Shown one piece after another: positions 43,267-56,450 of a stretch of 64,000 bases of DNA. Source of the stretch: Halomonas urmiana (GTDB taxonomy: Bacteria; Pseudomonadota; Gammaproteobacteria; Pseudomonadales; Halomonadaceae); the NCBI RefSeq assembly GCF_005780185.1, contig NZ_VBUI01000001.1, positions 124,001-188,000 of the forward strand, in the 5' to 3' direction. The position numbers and the translations under genes were made by a program. The stretch's first letter is position 1. Every line of letters begins with the position of its first letter. The notes below the pieces were generated by a model. The model was not told where the DNA came from, did not search any database, and saw only the letters and a list, made by a program, of their open reading frames with translations.

Positions 43267-44387
43267 GCGGCCACGAGCCCCGCCACGTGCGCCTCGAGGG
43301 TGAAGTCGCACTCAACGCGCCGGCGTCCCGCCGCCCCCAGCGCCTCCCTCAGGGCCGCGTCGTCCGCCAGCTCGGCCAGGGCCTCGCCCCAGGCGGCGGG
43401 ATCGTCCGGTGCGGCGAGGCGCCCCGTGGCGGGGTCGATCAGCTCGGGGATGGCGCCGCTGTCGCTGCCGACCACCGCCTTGCCGGCCGCCATGGCCTCG
43501 ATCACCGTCAGCCCGAAGGCCTCGTTACGCGAGGGCACGCAGACGATGTCCATCGCCTCGAAGAGCCGCGGCAGGTCGCGGCGAAAGCCGACGAAGGTGA
43601 TGCGCTCCTCCAGGCCGAGCGCGCGGACCCGGTCGCGAAGTTCCGCGACGAAGGCCTCGCTGCTGCCCTCATCGGCGGTGAGCCCGCCGACCAGCAGGCC
43701 CTGCCAGGCCAGTGCCGGCCGATGCTCGGCCAACCAGGCCAGCGCCTCGATCCACACCCGCTGCCCCTTGCCCGGGGTCAACCGCCCCGCCAGGCCGATC
43801 GCCACCGCGCCCGGCGCCACGCCGAGCTCATCGCGCAGCGCGGCCCGCTCGCCCGGCGACAGGCGCGGCGCATAGGGCGCCGGGTCGATGCCCAGGTAGA
43901 GACGCTGGATACGCGCGGCGGGCAGGGGGAAGGCCGCCAGGTTGCGCCGGCGGGTCGTCTCGCTGATGGAGAATACCCGGGTGACGCGACCATAGGCCCA
44001 GCGGTGGTAGGGATCCTTCTTGGGGCGGGTGACGCCCATGTGGTCGGTGAAGAAGAGCCGCAGGGACGGACGCAGGCTCACCAGCAGGGCGCCCAGGCGC
44101 AGGTCGCTGGATTTGTGGCAGTGCAGCACGCCGATCTCGTGGACCTTCAGGTAGGCCAGCAGCCGGCCGAGGCCCAGCAGCGCGCGACCGCGCGAGGGCA
44201 CCGTCAGCGGCGTGATGCCGACCTCGGTGAGGCTCTCGGCCACCCGGGAGCCGGCCAGGGCCAAGCCGTGGGCCTCCCACCCCTGTCGCCTCAGCTCGGG
44301 TATAATGCGCGACGGATACATTTCCAGTCCGCCCCAGCCGTTCGAGAGGCAGATATGCAGGACCTTGCGGGACGACTTGCAGGACAA
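43248..44387 (-). CDS. GT4-family glycosyltransferase of the LPS core
   Basis: This is a 379-residue retaining GT-B glycosyltransferase. The N-terminal KVLHICLSNGWGGLEMYPSR carries the acceptor-side glycine loop. GLAGRLTPGKGQRVWIEAL and VPSRNEAFGLTVIEAMAAGK hold the nucleotide-sugar contacts, including the EX7E pair. The exact sugar is unknown. Start choice is uncertain: TTG at 44387 has AAGGAG at ideal spacing, while GTG at 44438 has a weaker site and would overlap the divergent gene. It converges on kdkA with a 19-base overlap. Neighbouring genes place it in inner-core assembly. Confidence 0.8.
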   Translation of the reverse strand: MSCKSSRKVLHICLSNGWGGLEMYPSRIIPELRRQGWEAHGLALAGSRVAESLTEVGITPLTVPSRGRALLGLGRLLAYLKVHEIGVLHCHKSSDLRLGALLVSLRPSLRLFFTDHMGVTRPKKDPYHRWAYGRVTRVFSISETTRRRNLAAFPLPAARIQRLYLGIDPAPYAPRLSPGERAALRDELGVAPGAVAIGLAGRLTPGKGQRVWIEALAWLAEHRPALAWQGLLVGGLTADEGSSEAFVAELRDRVRALGLEERITFVGFRRDLPRLFEAMDIVCVPSRNEAFGLTVIEAMAAGKAVVGSDSGAIPELIDPATGRLAAPDDPAAWGEALAELADDAALREALGAAGRRRVECDFTLEAHVAGLVAAYAEAS

Positions 44388-44428
44388 GGCGCTCTCCTTA
44401 CTTGCGGTTGCGGGCCCCGGGAGCCCGG

Positions 44429-45520
44429 ATGATGACACTTTCCCCTGCCAGGGACGGCGACCGCCCTCGCCTGCTGATCGTTCGCAACGACAAGCTCGGC
44501 GACTTCATGCTGGCCTGGCCGGCGCTGGCCTGCCTCAAGGCGGCCGACCCGGCCCCCCACGTCAGCGTGCTGGTGCCGGGCTACACCGCGCCGCTCGCCC
44601 GACAGTGCCCGTGGATCGACGAGGTGCTGCTCGACCCCGGCGAAGACGCCGGCCGCGAGGCGCGGCGCGACCTGCTGAGCACCCTGCGCGCAGGCCGCTT
44701 CGATGCGCTGCTGACGCTCTTCTCCACCCCACGCATCGGCTGGCTGGGCTGGCGCGCCGGCATCCCATTGCGCCTGGCCCCGGCCACCAAGTGGGCGCAG
44801 CTATTCTACAACCGCCGGGTCACCCAGCGCAGGTCGCGCTCAGAGAAACCCGAATACGTCTATAACATGGAGCTGGCCGACGCCCTGCTCGACGCCCTGG
44901 GCCTCGCCGTGCCGCCGCGCCCCGCGCCGCCCTTCTGGCCGCTGCCGCCCGGCACCCGTGACGCCGAGCGTGCGCGCCTCGTCGACGAACTCGCCCTGGA
45001 GGCCTCGTCGCCCTGGGTCTTCCTGCACCCGGGCAGCGGCGGCTCGGCGGTCAATCTCACCCTCGGGCAGTACGCGGGCCTGGTGGCTGCGATCGACGCG
45101 CGCCTCGACGCCGCCTCGCCACACTGGGTGCTGACCGCAGGGCCGGGCGAGGAAGCGGCGACCGACCGGCTTCGACAGCGGCTCGCCGAGGCGGGGATCA
45201 CCGCCCATCGGCTGCCGGCGCGCCGCGGCATCGACGACTTCGCCCGGAGCCTCTCGGCCGCCGACCTGTTCATCGCCGGCTCCACCGGCCCGCTGCACAT
45301 CGCCGGTGCCCTGGACCGACCGACGGCGGGCTTCTATCCCTCGCGCCGTTCGGCCACCCCGCTGCGCTGGCAGACCTGCAACGCCGAGGCTCACCGCCTG
45401 GCCTTCTGTCCCCCGGAGGGCGCAGACGAGCGCGACATGTCGAGCATCGACCTCGAGGCCGCGGCGAGCCGAATCGCCGAACGCCTGCCGCACCTCCCGA
45501 CCCGCGAGACGACCCCATGA
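44429..45520 (+). CDS. GT9-family heptosyltransferase
   Basis: This 363-residue ADP-heptose transferase-type protein has LLIVRNDKLGDFMLAWPALA at the N-terminus, FDALLTLFSTPRIGWLGWRA, WVFLHPGSGGSAVNLTLGQY and LFIAGSTGPLHIAGALDRPT, the last with the TGP-H motif for ADP-heptose. It is neither the OpsX nor the WaaF copy here and may add a third heptose. GGGAG precedes the ATG at 44429, with a second ATG three bases on. Its stop overlaps the next gene by four bases (ATGA), giving coupled translation. Confidence 0.8.
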   Translation: MMTLSPARDGDRPRLLIVRNDKLGDFMLAWPALACLKAADPAPHVSVLVPGYTAPLARQCPWIDEVLLDPGEDAGREARRDLLSTLRAGRFDALLTLFSTPRIGWLGWRAGIPLRLAPATKWAQLFYNRRVTQRRSRSEKPEYVYNMELADALLDALGLAVPPRPAPPFWPLPPGTRDAERARLVDELALEASSPWVFLHPGSGGSAVNLTLGQYAGLVAAIDARLDAASPHWVLTAGPGEEAATDRLRQRLAEAGITAHRLPARRGIDDFARSLSAADLFIAGSTGPLHIAGALDRPTAGFYPSRRSATPLRWQTCNAEAHRLAFCPPEGADERDMSSIDLEAAASRIAERLPHLPTRETTP

Positions 45521-46290
45521 CGCCCATCACCGGAATCATCATCACCCTCGACGAGGCGCAGAACATCGCCGACTGCATCGCCTCGCTGCAACCGGTCTGC
45601 GACGAGATCATTGTCGTCGACTCGGGCAGCCGGGACGACACCGTGACCATCGCTGAGTCGCTGGGCGCCACCGTCATCCACCAGCCCTACCTGGGTGACG
45701 GGCCCCAGAAGGCCTTCGCCGTCCCCCGGGCACGGCACGACTGGATCCTGGCCCTCGATGCCGACGAGCGGCTCGACGACGATGCGGTCGCGGCGATCCG
45801 CTCCCTGGCGCTGGACGACCCCGACAAGGCGTATCGCTTCAACCGCCGCAACTTTGCCGGACACCACTGGATCAAGGCGGCCGGCTTCTATCCCGACCCG
45901 GTCACGCGACTCTACAACCGCACCACCTCCGGCTACCTGTCGAAGAAGGCCCACTCCTCGGTGCAGGCACCCGACACCGTGGACACGGGCAGCCATATCC
46001 GGCACTTCACCTATCGTGACCTGTCGCACTGGATCACCCGCATCGACCAACTCTCGAGCCGTGATGCCTGGGCGATGAAGGAGAGGGGAAAGGGTCCGTC
46101 GCCCTGGCGCCCCACCCTGCATGCCGCCAGCGCCATGCTGCGCAAGCTGATCCTCAAGGGCGGCCTGTTCCAGGGCACGGATGGCATGACGGTGGCCATC
46201 ACGACGGCATTCCATGTCTACATGAAGTATGCGAAGTTGAACGAACTCCACGAGAATGAACGGGCCAACGCCTCTTCGCACCATGCCTAG
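45517..46290 (+). CDS. GT2 glycosyltransferase, WaaE/LgtF-like
   Basis: This 257-residue GT-A inverting glycosyltransferase matches the LPS core WaaE/LgtF group, which adds glucose to heptose I. ITGIIITLDEAQNIADCIAS opens the domain, VVDSGSRDDTVTIAESLGA follows, and WILALDADERLDDDAVAAI holds the DxD-type metal site. A C-terminal amphipathic segment with MLRKLILKGGLFQGTDGM is typical of the group. It overlaps the GT9 gene by four bases and the next gene by 35. Acceptor and sugar are inferred from family. Confidence 0.82.
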   Translation: MTPITGIIITLDEAQNIADCIASLQPVCDEIIVVDSGSRDDTVTIAESLGATVIHQPYLGDGPQKAFAVPRARHDWILALDADERLDDDAVAAIRSLALDDPDKAYRFNRRNFAGHHWIKAAGFYPDPVTRLYNRTTSGYLSKKAHSSVQAPDTVDTGSHIRHFTYRDLSHWITRIDQLSSRDAWAMKERGKGPSPWRPTLHAASAMLRKLILKGGLFQGTDGMTVAITTAFHVYMKYAKLNELHENERANASSHHA

Positions 46291-47905
46291 CGCGGCACCG
46301 AAACTTCGCCATCCCCGCTGGTGGGCCCTGCTCGTCATCGGGCTGTGGCTGGGCTATGCCCTGGCCATGCTGACCCGACTGCCCACCTGGGCCCTTCCCC
46401 TTGTCACCGTGGGCTGGCTGGTCCTGGCGCGCTGGCGTCGCTGGGGAGCGCCCGCGTGCCCCCGGCCGGTGGCACGCGTTTGGCCCTGGTCGCTCGTTCC
46501 CCTGGTCCTGTGGGGCCTGTATGTCTACCTGGCCGCCAGCTTCGGGGAGGTCGACCTCGGGGCGGTATTCTTCCACCTCCAGGCCGGCATCTCGGAGCAC
46601 GGGGGGAGCGGGCGGCTCGTCTCCGCCCTCCTCCACACCCTGAGCATGCTGCTGCTGCTCGTCTCCTTCACCTGGCTGGTGCGGGTCGATCGCCGCTGGC
46701 GCACGACGGAGCGCCTGCTAGCCGTAGTGCTGCTGGCCGGCAATCCGATGCTCTACGGGCTCGGCCAACGCGGCGCCGCCATCGTCACCGATGACGGTGC
46801 CTGGCTCGATCGGCAGTACGTGGCACCGGTGATCCTCGACGCGCCCCGCGCACCGCCCAACCTGCTGCTGCTCTACCTGGAGAGCATCGAGCGCACCTAC
46901 GCCGATCGGGAGCGTTTCGGCGATGCCTACGCGCCCCTGGAGGCACTTGGCGAGCGGGCCCTGGTCGTCGAGGGCGTGCGCCAGCTCGACAACACCGGCT
47001 GGACCATGGCCGGCATGATCGCCAGCCAGTGCGGCACGCCGCTGATGCCGGCCGGCCTGCTCCACGACAGCCAGTTCGAGCCGCTCGGGCGGGTCGTGCC
47101 GGGGGTCGACTGCCTGGGGGACCTGCTCGCCGAGCGCGGCTATGCGCTCTCCTATCTGGGCGGGGCCAGCACCCGCTTCGCCGGCAAGGGCGTCTTCTAC
47201 CGCGATCACGGCTTCGATCGGGTGATGGGGCGCGAGGAGCTGGAGCCGCGGCTTCCGGATCCCGACTACGTCAACAGCTGGGGCCTCTACGACGATACGC
47301 TCTATGACTTCACGGTCGAGGAGATCCGCCGCCTGGAGCGCCAGGGAGGCCCCTGGGGGCTGGTCAACCTGAGCATCTCCGGCCACGCCCCCAACGGCTA
47401 TCCGGCGCGCGCCTGCCGCGAGCGTCAGGGCGAGTTCGACGGCACCGACATCCTCTATTCGGTGGAGTGCTCGGCGTGGCTGGCGCGCCGCCTGGTGCAG
47501 CGGCTCGAGGCCGAGGGGCTGCTGGAGAACACCCTGGTGGTGGTTGCCAGCGACCATCTGACCATGCGCGTCTCCGCCTGGGAGCAGCTGGTCGCGGAGG
47601 AGCGGGAGAACACCCTCATGCTGATGGGCGAGCGGGTCGCGCCGCGCCGGGTCAGGGTCGAGGCGTCGACCATGGATATCCTGCCGACGGTGCTCGAGGC
47701 CATGGGATTCGTCATCGACTGGCACCGGGCGGGACTCGGCGTCTCGCTGCTCTCCGACCAGCCGACGCTGATCGAGGAGCACGGGCTGGAGACCCTGAAC
47801 GCCCGCCTGCGGGAAGAGACGGCTCTCCAGGAGCGGCTGTGGGAGGGCCTGGCCCCCTCGCAGCGCGCCGCGGCGACAGAGGCAGTAGTCGTGCCCCGAG
47901 GCTGA
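46256..47905 (+). CDS. OpgB-like phosphoglycerol transferase in the LPS locus
   Basis: This 549-residue inner-membrane enzyme has an alkaline-phosphatase-fold periplasmic domain. Four or five N-terminal helices (about 20-150) precede LLLLYLESIERTYADRERFG with the metal glutamate, NTGWTMAGMIASQCGTPLMP (the E. coli MdoB/OpgB signature), LVNLSISGHAPNGY, and VVVASDHLTMR with the metal aspartate and histidine. OpgB puts phosphoglycerol on periplasmic glucans. Its overlap with LPS glycosyltransferase genes suggests it may decorate the core instead. The start at 46256 is supported by overlap, and 46283 is an alternative. Confidence 0.82.
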   Translation: MNGPTPLRTMPSAAPKLRHPRWWALLVIGLWLGYALAMLTRLPTWALPLVTVGWLVLARWRRWGAPACPRPVARVWPWSLVPLVLWGLYVYLAASFGEVDLGAVFFHLQAGISEHGGSGRLVSALLHTLSMLLLLVSFTWLVRVDRRWRTTERLLAVVLLAGNPMLYGLGQRGAAIVTDDGAWLDRQYVAPVILDAPRAPPNLLLLYLESIERTYADRERFGDAYAPLEALGERALVVEGVRQLDNTGWTMAGMIASQCGTPLMPAGLLHDSQFEPLGRVVPGVDCLGDLLAERGYALSYLGGASTRFAGKGVFYRDHGFDRVMGREELEPRLPDPDYVNSWGLYDDTLYDFTVEEIRRLERQGGPWGLVNLSISGHAPNGYPARACRERQGEFDGTDILYSVECSAWLARRLVQRLEAEGLLENTLVVVASDHLTMRVSAWEQLVAEERENTLMLMGERVAPRRVRVEASTMDILPTVLEAMGFVIDWHRAGLGVSLLSDQPTLIEEHGLETLNARLREETALQERLWEGLAPSQRAAATEAVVVPRG

Positions 47906-47943
47906 TCCGCCGCTCACCCATGGCACGGCTCGGAGGCGCGGCC

Positions 47944-48984
47944 CTAGGGCATCGCCGCCAGCACCGCCTTGAGGACACGCTCCGGAGTGAGTCGCTTCAG
48001 GCAGTCCGTATGCCCCAGCGGACAGGTGCGCTGAAAACAGGGCGAGCAGTCCAGGGCCAGGTAGTGAATCTCGGCGTTCTCGGTCAGCGGCGGCGTGTAG
48101 GCCGGCGACGAGGAGCCGTAGAGGGCCTGGACCCGAGTCCCCACCGCCGCGGCCACGTGCATCAGCCCGGAGTCGTTGGTCACCACCTGCCGGCAGTCGC
48201 CGAGCAGATCGACAGCATCTGCCAGCCGGGTCCTGCCGCAGAGGTTGTGGGTATGGGGCAGCCCCTCGGCGATCACCTCGCCGGCGTCGAGATCCTTGGG
48301 CCCGCCCAGTATCCGCACCTCGAACCCCTCCACCACCAGGGCCCTGGCCAGCCCGCGAAAATGCGCGAGGGGCCACTGCTTGGCGGGGCCGTACTCGGCG
48401 CCCGGCATCATGCCGATGGCCGGGCGCGACGACAGCCCCAGCGCGACTCGCTGCTCGACCAGGTTGTCGATATCCAGGCGCAAGGAGGGCCGGGGAAGCG
48501 CGAAGTCACCGGTCTCGGCCACCTCGCGGGGCAGCCCCAGCGCCACGAAGCGCTTGACGGTCTGATCCAGCGTCGCCTTGTCGAGGGCGCGGCGATCGTT
48601 GAGCAGGCCGAAGCGCTGCTCGCCGGTGAACCCCGTCCGCCGGGGAATACGCGCCAGGAAGGGCACCAAGGCCGACTTCCAGGAGCGCGGCAGCACGATC
48701 GCCCGATCAAAGCGTCCCTTGAGGGAGGCGGCCAGCTGCCGCCGGCTCGCCAGGCCGAACTCGCCGTGCCCCACCTCGAGGCCCGCGACCTCGTCGACCT
48801 CGTCCATGCGCTCGAGGATCGGCCGCGACCAGCCGGGCGCCACCACGCCGATGCGGCAGCCCGGGCGACGCGCCTTGAGGGTCTTGAACAGACTCTGGGC
48901 CATGACCATGTCGCCGACCCAGGAGGGGCCCACCACCAGGATGCGCTCCCCCTCACCGTCGAGCGGCCCTGCGGCCTCAGCCAT
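47944..48984 (-). CDS. waaF: ADP-heptose:LPS heptosyltransferase II
   Basis: WaaF adds the second heptose to heptose I of the LPS inner core. The 346-aa GT9 protein has [60 protein letters not shown] and [20 protein letters not shown] followed by [12 protein letters not shown]. The cysteine-containing tail with [19 protein letters not shown] is characteristic of WaaF. Its ATG overlaps the hldD 3' end by eight bases, forming an hldD-waaF operon. It converges on the OpgB-like gene. Confidence 0.94.
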   Translation of the reverse strand: MAEAAGPLDGEGERILVVGPSWVGDMVMAQSLFKTLKARRPGCRIGVVAPGWSRPILERMDEVDEVAGLEVGHGEFGLASRRQLAASLKGRFDRAIVLPRSWKSALVPFLARIPRRTGFTGEQRFGLLNDRRALDKATLDQTVKRFVALGLPREVAETGDFALPRPSLRLDIDNLVEQRVALGLSSRPAIGMMPGAEYGPAKQWPLAHFRGLARALVVEGFEVRILGGPKDLDAGEVIAEGLPHTHNLCGRTRLADAVDLLGDCRQVVTNDSGLMHVAAAVGTRVQALYGSSSPAYTPPLTENAEIHYLALDCSPCFQRTCPLGHTDCLKRLTPERVLKAVLAAMP

Positions 48985-49933
48985 TCAGCCACTCCAGATA
49001 GGCACTCACGCCCTCGGCCACAGTGCAAAACTCGCGGTCGTAGCCCGCCTCGCGAAGCCGCGAGATATCGGCCCGGGTATAGCTCTGGTAGCGTCCCTTG
49101 AGCTCGTCGGGAAAGTCGATGTACTCGATCTCGCCCTTGCCGTAATGGTCGATGACCGCCTCGCCGATCGCCTTGAAGGGCTCGGCGCGGCCGGTGCCCA
49201 GGTTGAAGATGCCGGAGGCCTCGGGGTGATCGAGGAACCACAGGTTCACGTCCACCACGTCGCCCACATAGACGAAGTCGCGGCTCTGCATGCCGGCCTC
49301 ATAGCCGTCCCAGGCGCCGAACAGCTTGAGGTTATGGCCAGCGCGGATCTGGGTATGGTGATGGTAGGCGACGCTGGCCATCTTGCCCTTGTGCTGCTCG
49401 CGGGGCCCATAGATGTTGAAGTAACGGAAGCCCACCACCTGGCTCTCGAAGTCATCGTGACGGGCCCGCACGTACTGGTCGAACAGCAGCTTGGAGTAGC
49501 CATAGACGTTGAGCGGCTTCTCGTGTTCCGGCGCCTCATAGAACACCTCGCTGCCGCCATAGGTGGCGGCCGAGGAGGCGTAGATGAAGGGGATGCTTTC
49601 GCGCTGGCAGAAGTGCAGCAGCACCTTGGAGTACTCGAAGTTGTTCTCGAGCATGAAGCGGCCGTCCCACTCGGTGGTGTCCGAGCAGGCGCCCTCGTGG
49701 AAGATCGCCTCGATGGGCGGCAGATGTGACTCCTCGCCGTTCATCGCCGCCTTCACCCGGGCCAGGAAATCATCCTTGTCCAGGTAGTCGCCCAGCGTGC
49801 AGTCAGCCAGGTTGACAAACTTGGTGCCGTCGCTGAGGTCGTCGACCACCAGGACGTCGTCGCGGCCACGGGCGTTGAGCGCCTTGACTAGATTCGAGCC
49901 GATAAAGCCGGCTCCGCCTGTTACTACGATCAT
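48977..49933 (-). CDS. hldD: ADP-L-glycero-D-manno-heptose 6-epimerase
   Basis: HldD (RfaD) epimerises ADP-D,D-heptose to ADP-L,D-heptose, the donor for heptosyltransferases. The 318-aa SDR protein has [19 protein letters not shown] for NADP binding, [19 protein letters not shown], the catalytic YGYSKLLFD and [20 protein letters not shown]. The ATG at 49933 has GAGGA upstream. The longer frame to 50053 crosses the divergent glyQ start and was rejected. It heads the hldD-waaF pair, with its promoter in the 92-base gap shared with glyQ. Confidence 0.96.
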   Translation of the reverse strand: MIVVTGGAGFIGSNLVKALNARGRDDVLVVDDLSDGTKFVNLADCTLGDYLDKDDFLARVKAAMNGEESHLPPIEAIFHEGACSDTTEWDGRFMLENNFEYSKVLLHFCQRESIPFIYASSAATYGGSEVFYEAPEHEKPLNVYGYSKLLFDQYVRARHDDFESQVVGFRYFNIYGPREQHKGKMASVAYHHHTQIRAGHNLKLFGAWDGYEAGMQSRDFVYVGDVVDVNLWFLDHPEASGIFNLGTGRAEPFKAIGEAVIDHYGKGEIEYIDFPDELKGRYQSYTRADISRLREAGYDREFCTVAEGVSAYLEWLNG

Positions 49934-50025
49934 GGGAATCCTCTTCTCCAGGCCTGCGCCTATAACCGATCTGCCAGTAATTGTATACTTGACGGCTCGT
50001 GAATTCATGGCCAACGGTGCTTCCA

Positions 50026-50987
<962 letters not shown>

Positions 50988-50988
<1 letters not shown>

Positions 50989-53054
50989 TGGCTGCCAACA
51001 CCCTACTGGTCGAACTGGGCGTCGAGGAACTGCCGCCGAGCGCCATCGATGAACTCTCCGACGCGCTGGCCGACGGCATCCGCCGTGGCTTGATTGATGC
51101 CGACATCGACGCCGGCGAGGTACTCGCCTACGCGAGCCCGCGTCGCCTGGCCGTGCAGATCCGGGAACTGGCCGACAAGCAGCCCGACCGCGAGGTCGAG
51201 CGCCGCGGCCCGGCCCTGGCCGCTGCCTTCAAGGAGGGTCAGCCGACCAAGGCCGCCGAGGGCTTCGCCCGCTCCTGCGGAGTCGCCGTGGACCAGCTGA
51301 TCCACCTGGAGACCGACAAGGGCACCTGGCTCGGTTACCGGGAGCACCAGCCGGGCGAGGCCACCACCGCACTGCTGCCTGCCATCGTCGAGAAGGCCAT
51401 CGGCGCCCTCCCGGTGCCCAAGAACATGCGCTGGGGCGCCTCGCGGATCGAATTCTCCCGCCCCGTCCACTGGCTGGTGATGCTCTACGGCAGCCAGGTG
51501 GTCGAGGCCAGCGCCCTGGGCCTCGCGGCCGGCCGCACCACCCGCGGCCATCGCTTCCATGCCCCCGCGCCCATCGAGCTCGCCCATGCCGACGACTACC
51601 TCGCCGCCCTCGAGGGCGCCTGGGTGCTGGTCGATCGCGAGCAGCGCCGCGAGCGCATCCGCGAGCAGGTGCTGGCCGAGGCCGAGGTCCAGGAGGCCAC
51701 GGCGGTGATCGATGAAGAGCTGCTCGTCAAGGTCAGCGGCCTGGTGGAATGGCCCGTCGCCCTGACCGGCAGCTTCGACGAGCGCTTCCTCGAGGTCCCG
51801 CCCGAGTGCCTGATCTCATCGATGAAGGCCAACCAGAAGTACTTCCACGTGCTGGATGAGGCGGGGCGACTCAAGCCGCTGTTCATCACCGTCTCGAACA
51901 TCGACAGCGCCGATCCCGACCAGGTGATCCAGGGCAACGAGCGGGTGATCCGCCCGCGCCTCGCCGATGCCGCCTTCTTCTACGACACCGACCGCAAGCA
52001 GTCCCTGGCCGCTCGCGCGCCGGCGCTGGCCGACGTCGTGTTCCAGAAGCAGCTGGGCAGCCTGGCCGACAAGGCGCACCGCAACGCCGCCGTGGCCGCC
52101 TTCATCGCCGGCCGCATCGAGGGCGACGTGCACGATGCCCGGCGTGCCGCCGAGCTCGCCAAGTGCGACCTGGTTACCGAGATGGTCCTCGAGTTCCCCG
52201 AGCTGCAGGGCACCATGGGCCGCTACTACGCGCTCAACGACGGCGAGCCCGACGAAGTGGCGCAGGCGCTGGAGGAGCAGTACCTGCCACGCTTCGCCGG
52301 CGATGCTATCCCCCAGGGCCGCACCGGCCTGGCACTGGCTCTGGCCGATCGCCTCGACACCCTGACCGGCATCTTCGGTATCGGCCAACGCCCCAGCGGC
52401 ACCAAGGATCCCTTCGCCCTGCGCCGCGCAGCCATCGGCGTGATCAACATCCTGGTCAAGGGAGAGCTCAGCCTCGACCTGCGCGAGCTGCTCGAGCTGT
52501 CGGCCGCTCAGCACCAGGAGCTGCCCTACGCCGAGGGACTCGTCGACGAGGTCCTCACCTACATGCTCGACCGCTTCCGCGCCTGGGCCAGCGACGAGGG
52601 GATCGCCACCGAGGTCTATCTGGCCGTGCGGGCTCGCCCGGTCACCGAGCCCCTCGACTTCGCCCGCCGCCTGCGCGCCGTGCAGGGCTTCGCGCGCCGC
52701 GAGGAGGCCGCCGCCCTGGCCGCCGCCAACAAGCGCGTCTCCAACATCCTCGCCAAGCAGCAGCATGACGGCGAGATTCGCGTGGATGCCGACCAGTTGC
52801 AGGAAGCCGCCGAGCAGACACTCTTCGAGGCGCTGGAGACGTGCCGAGGCCAGGTCATGCCGCTGTTCGCCGAGTCCCGCTACAGCCAGGCCCTGGATGC
52901 CCTAGCGAGCCTGCGCGAACCGGTGGACCGGTTCTTCGACCAGGTGATGGTCATGGCTGAGGATCCCGCCGTGCGTCGCAATCGCCTGGCACTGCTGGCC
53001 GGGCTCCAGTCACTGTTCCTGGAGGTGGCCGACATCGCCCTGCTCCAGCAGTAG
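50988..53054 (+). CDS. glyS: Glycine--tRNA ligase beta subunit
   Basis: GlyS is the beta chain of glycyl-tRNA synthetase, holding tRNA-recognition and HD-like domains. The 688-aa product matches the family. The N-terminus LLVELGVEELPPSAIDELSD, the segment IPKNMRWG-like VPKNMRWGASRIEFSRPVHW, PPECLISSMKANQKYF and the C-terminal DALASLREPVDRFFDQVMVM are diagnostic. Its ATG overlaps the glyQ stop (TGATG), so expression is coupled. A strong terminator 25 bases downstream ends the operon. Confidence 0.97.
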
Positions 53055-53078
53055 CGAACTCCCCCTCGGGAACCCAAG

Positions 53079-53105
53079 GGCCGGCGAGCGATCGCCGGCC
53101 TTTTT
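53079..53105 (+). terminator. Rho-independent terminator of glyQS
   Basis: GGCCGGCGA (53079-53087) pairs perfectly with TCGCCGGCC (53092-53100) across a GCGA loop and is followed by five T residues. Confidence 0.92.
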
Positions 53106-53152
53106 CATCCCCGGCTTTTCATGTCCGGCCCTTTCCCTGGCCGGCCATGGCA

Positions 53153-53168
53153 TGTTTCACGTGGAACA
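53153..53168. promoter_or_regulatory. parS: parS site 1
   Basis: TGTTTCACGTGGAACA differs from a perfect palindrome by one base pair and matches the ParB-binding consensus. It is non-coding, between the glyS terminator and gmhB. Confidence 0.92.
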
Positions 53169-53283
53169 GACCGGCTTTGCCGAAGCTGGAAGGCAGCATC
53201 TTGCCTCCAGAACCTGTGCCAAGGGTTGGCTTACAGCTTAAGGCTTATAGCTCCCGGCGTAGCCGGGCAGGCTTGGAAGACGA

Positions 53284-53299
53284 TGTTCCACGTGAAACA
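53284..53299. promoter_or_regulatory. parS: parS site 2
   Basis: TGTTCCACGTGAAACA is identical to the widely conserved parS consensus. It lies 41 bases before the chosen gmhB start and would fall inside the longer reading that begins at 53283. Confidence 0.94.
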
Positions 53300-53339
53300 C
53301 TCCCGCCATCTCTTGGCTGCTACCGACTGGACTCCCCAC

Positions 53340-53909
53340 ATGCCCCAACCCTCGAAGCTCGTGATCCTCGATCGCGACGGCGTCATCAATCACGACTCCG
53401 ATGCCTACGTGAAATCCCTGGACGAGTGGATCCCCTACCCTACCGCCATCGCGGCCATCGCCAGGCTGAGCCGGGCCGGCTGGACTGTCACCGTTGCCAC
53501 CAACCAGTCCGGCATCGCCCGAGACTACTACAGCGAAAGCATGCTGGAGAGCATGCATCAACGACTCCACGAGCTGGTCCACCAGGCCGGCGGGGAGATC
53601 GCCCACATCGCCTACTGCCCTCATGGCCCGAACGATGGCTGCGACTGCCGCAAGCCACTGACGGGGCTTCTCGAACAGATCCGCCAGGCGCTCGACCTGG
53701 AGACACTGGCCGGAAGCTGGATGGTCGGCGACAGCCTGCGCGACCTGCAGGCGGGCGAGCCGATGGGGTGCCGCCCGGTGCTGGTAAGGACCGGCAAGGG
53801 GCGTCACACGGAAGCGGAGGGGGAAGGCCTGGCCCGGGCGATGATCTTCGATGATCTGGCCGCCTTCGTGGATTGGCTGCTGACCGCGGAAGGCAGCGAC
53901 GAGGACTGA
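53340..53909 (+). CDS. gmhB: D-glycero-beta-D-manno-heptose-1,7-bisphosphate 7-phosphatase
   Basis: GmhB removes the C7 phosphate from heptose bisphosphate, the step between the HldE kinase and adenylyltransferase reactions. The 189-aa HAD phosphatase has KLVILDRDGVINHDSDAYVK with the nucleophile aspartate, VTVATNQSGIARDYY, the zinc loop CPHGPNDGCDCRKP and MVGDSLRDLQAGE. The ATG at 53340 fits the family N-terminus. An in-frame ATG at 53283 would add 19 residues read through parS. It is separated from the other heptose genes by glyQS, so it is probably its own unit. Confidence 0.93.
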   Translation: MPQPSKLVILDRDGVINHDSDAYVKSLDEWIPYPTAIAAIARLSRAGWTVTVATNQSGIARDYYSESMLESMHQRLHELVHQAGGEIAHIAYCPHGPNDGCDCRKPLTGLLEQIRQALDLETLAGSWMVGDSLRDLQAGEPMGCRPVLVRTGKGRHTEAEGEGLARAMIFDDLAAFVDWLLTAEGSDED

Positions 53910-53941
53910 CGCGACACGCCAGCCAGGCGCCCCGAACGCAG

Positions 53942-53967
53942 CGAGGCCGGCTTGATAGCCGGCCTCG
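53942..53967. terminator. Hairpin between convergent gmhB and gyrB
   Basis: CGAGGCCGGC (53942-53951) pairs perfectly with GCCGGCCTCG (53958-53967) across a six-base loop. It lies between the two convergent 3' ends. T-runs are weak. Confidence 0.65.
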
Positions 53968-53990
53968 TCGTTGATGGCGGAGAACCGCGA

Positions 53991-54006
53991 TGTTCCACGT
54001 GGAACA
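53991..54006. promoter_or_regulatory. parS: parS site 3
   Basis: TGTTCCACGTGGAACA is a perfect 16-base palindrome of the parS type, in the gap between the gmhB and gyrB 3' ends. Confidence 0.92.
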
Positions 54007-54018
54007 TCGCCTGAGGGG

Positions 54019-56442
<2,424 letters not shown>

Positions 56443-56450
56443 CTACTCCG

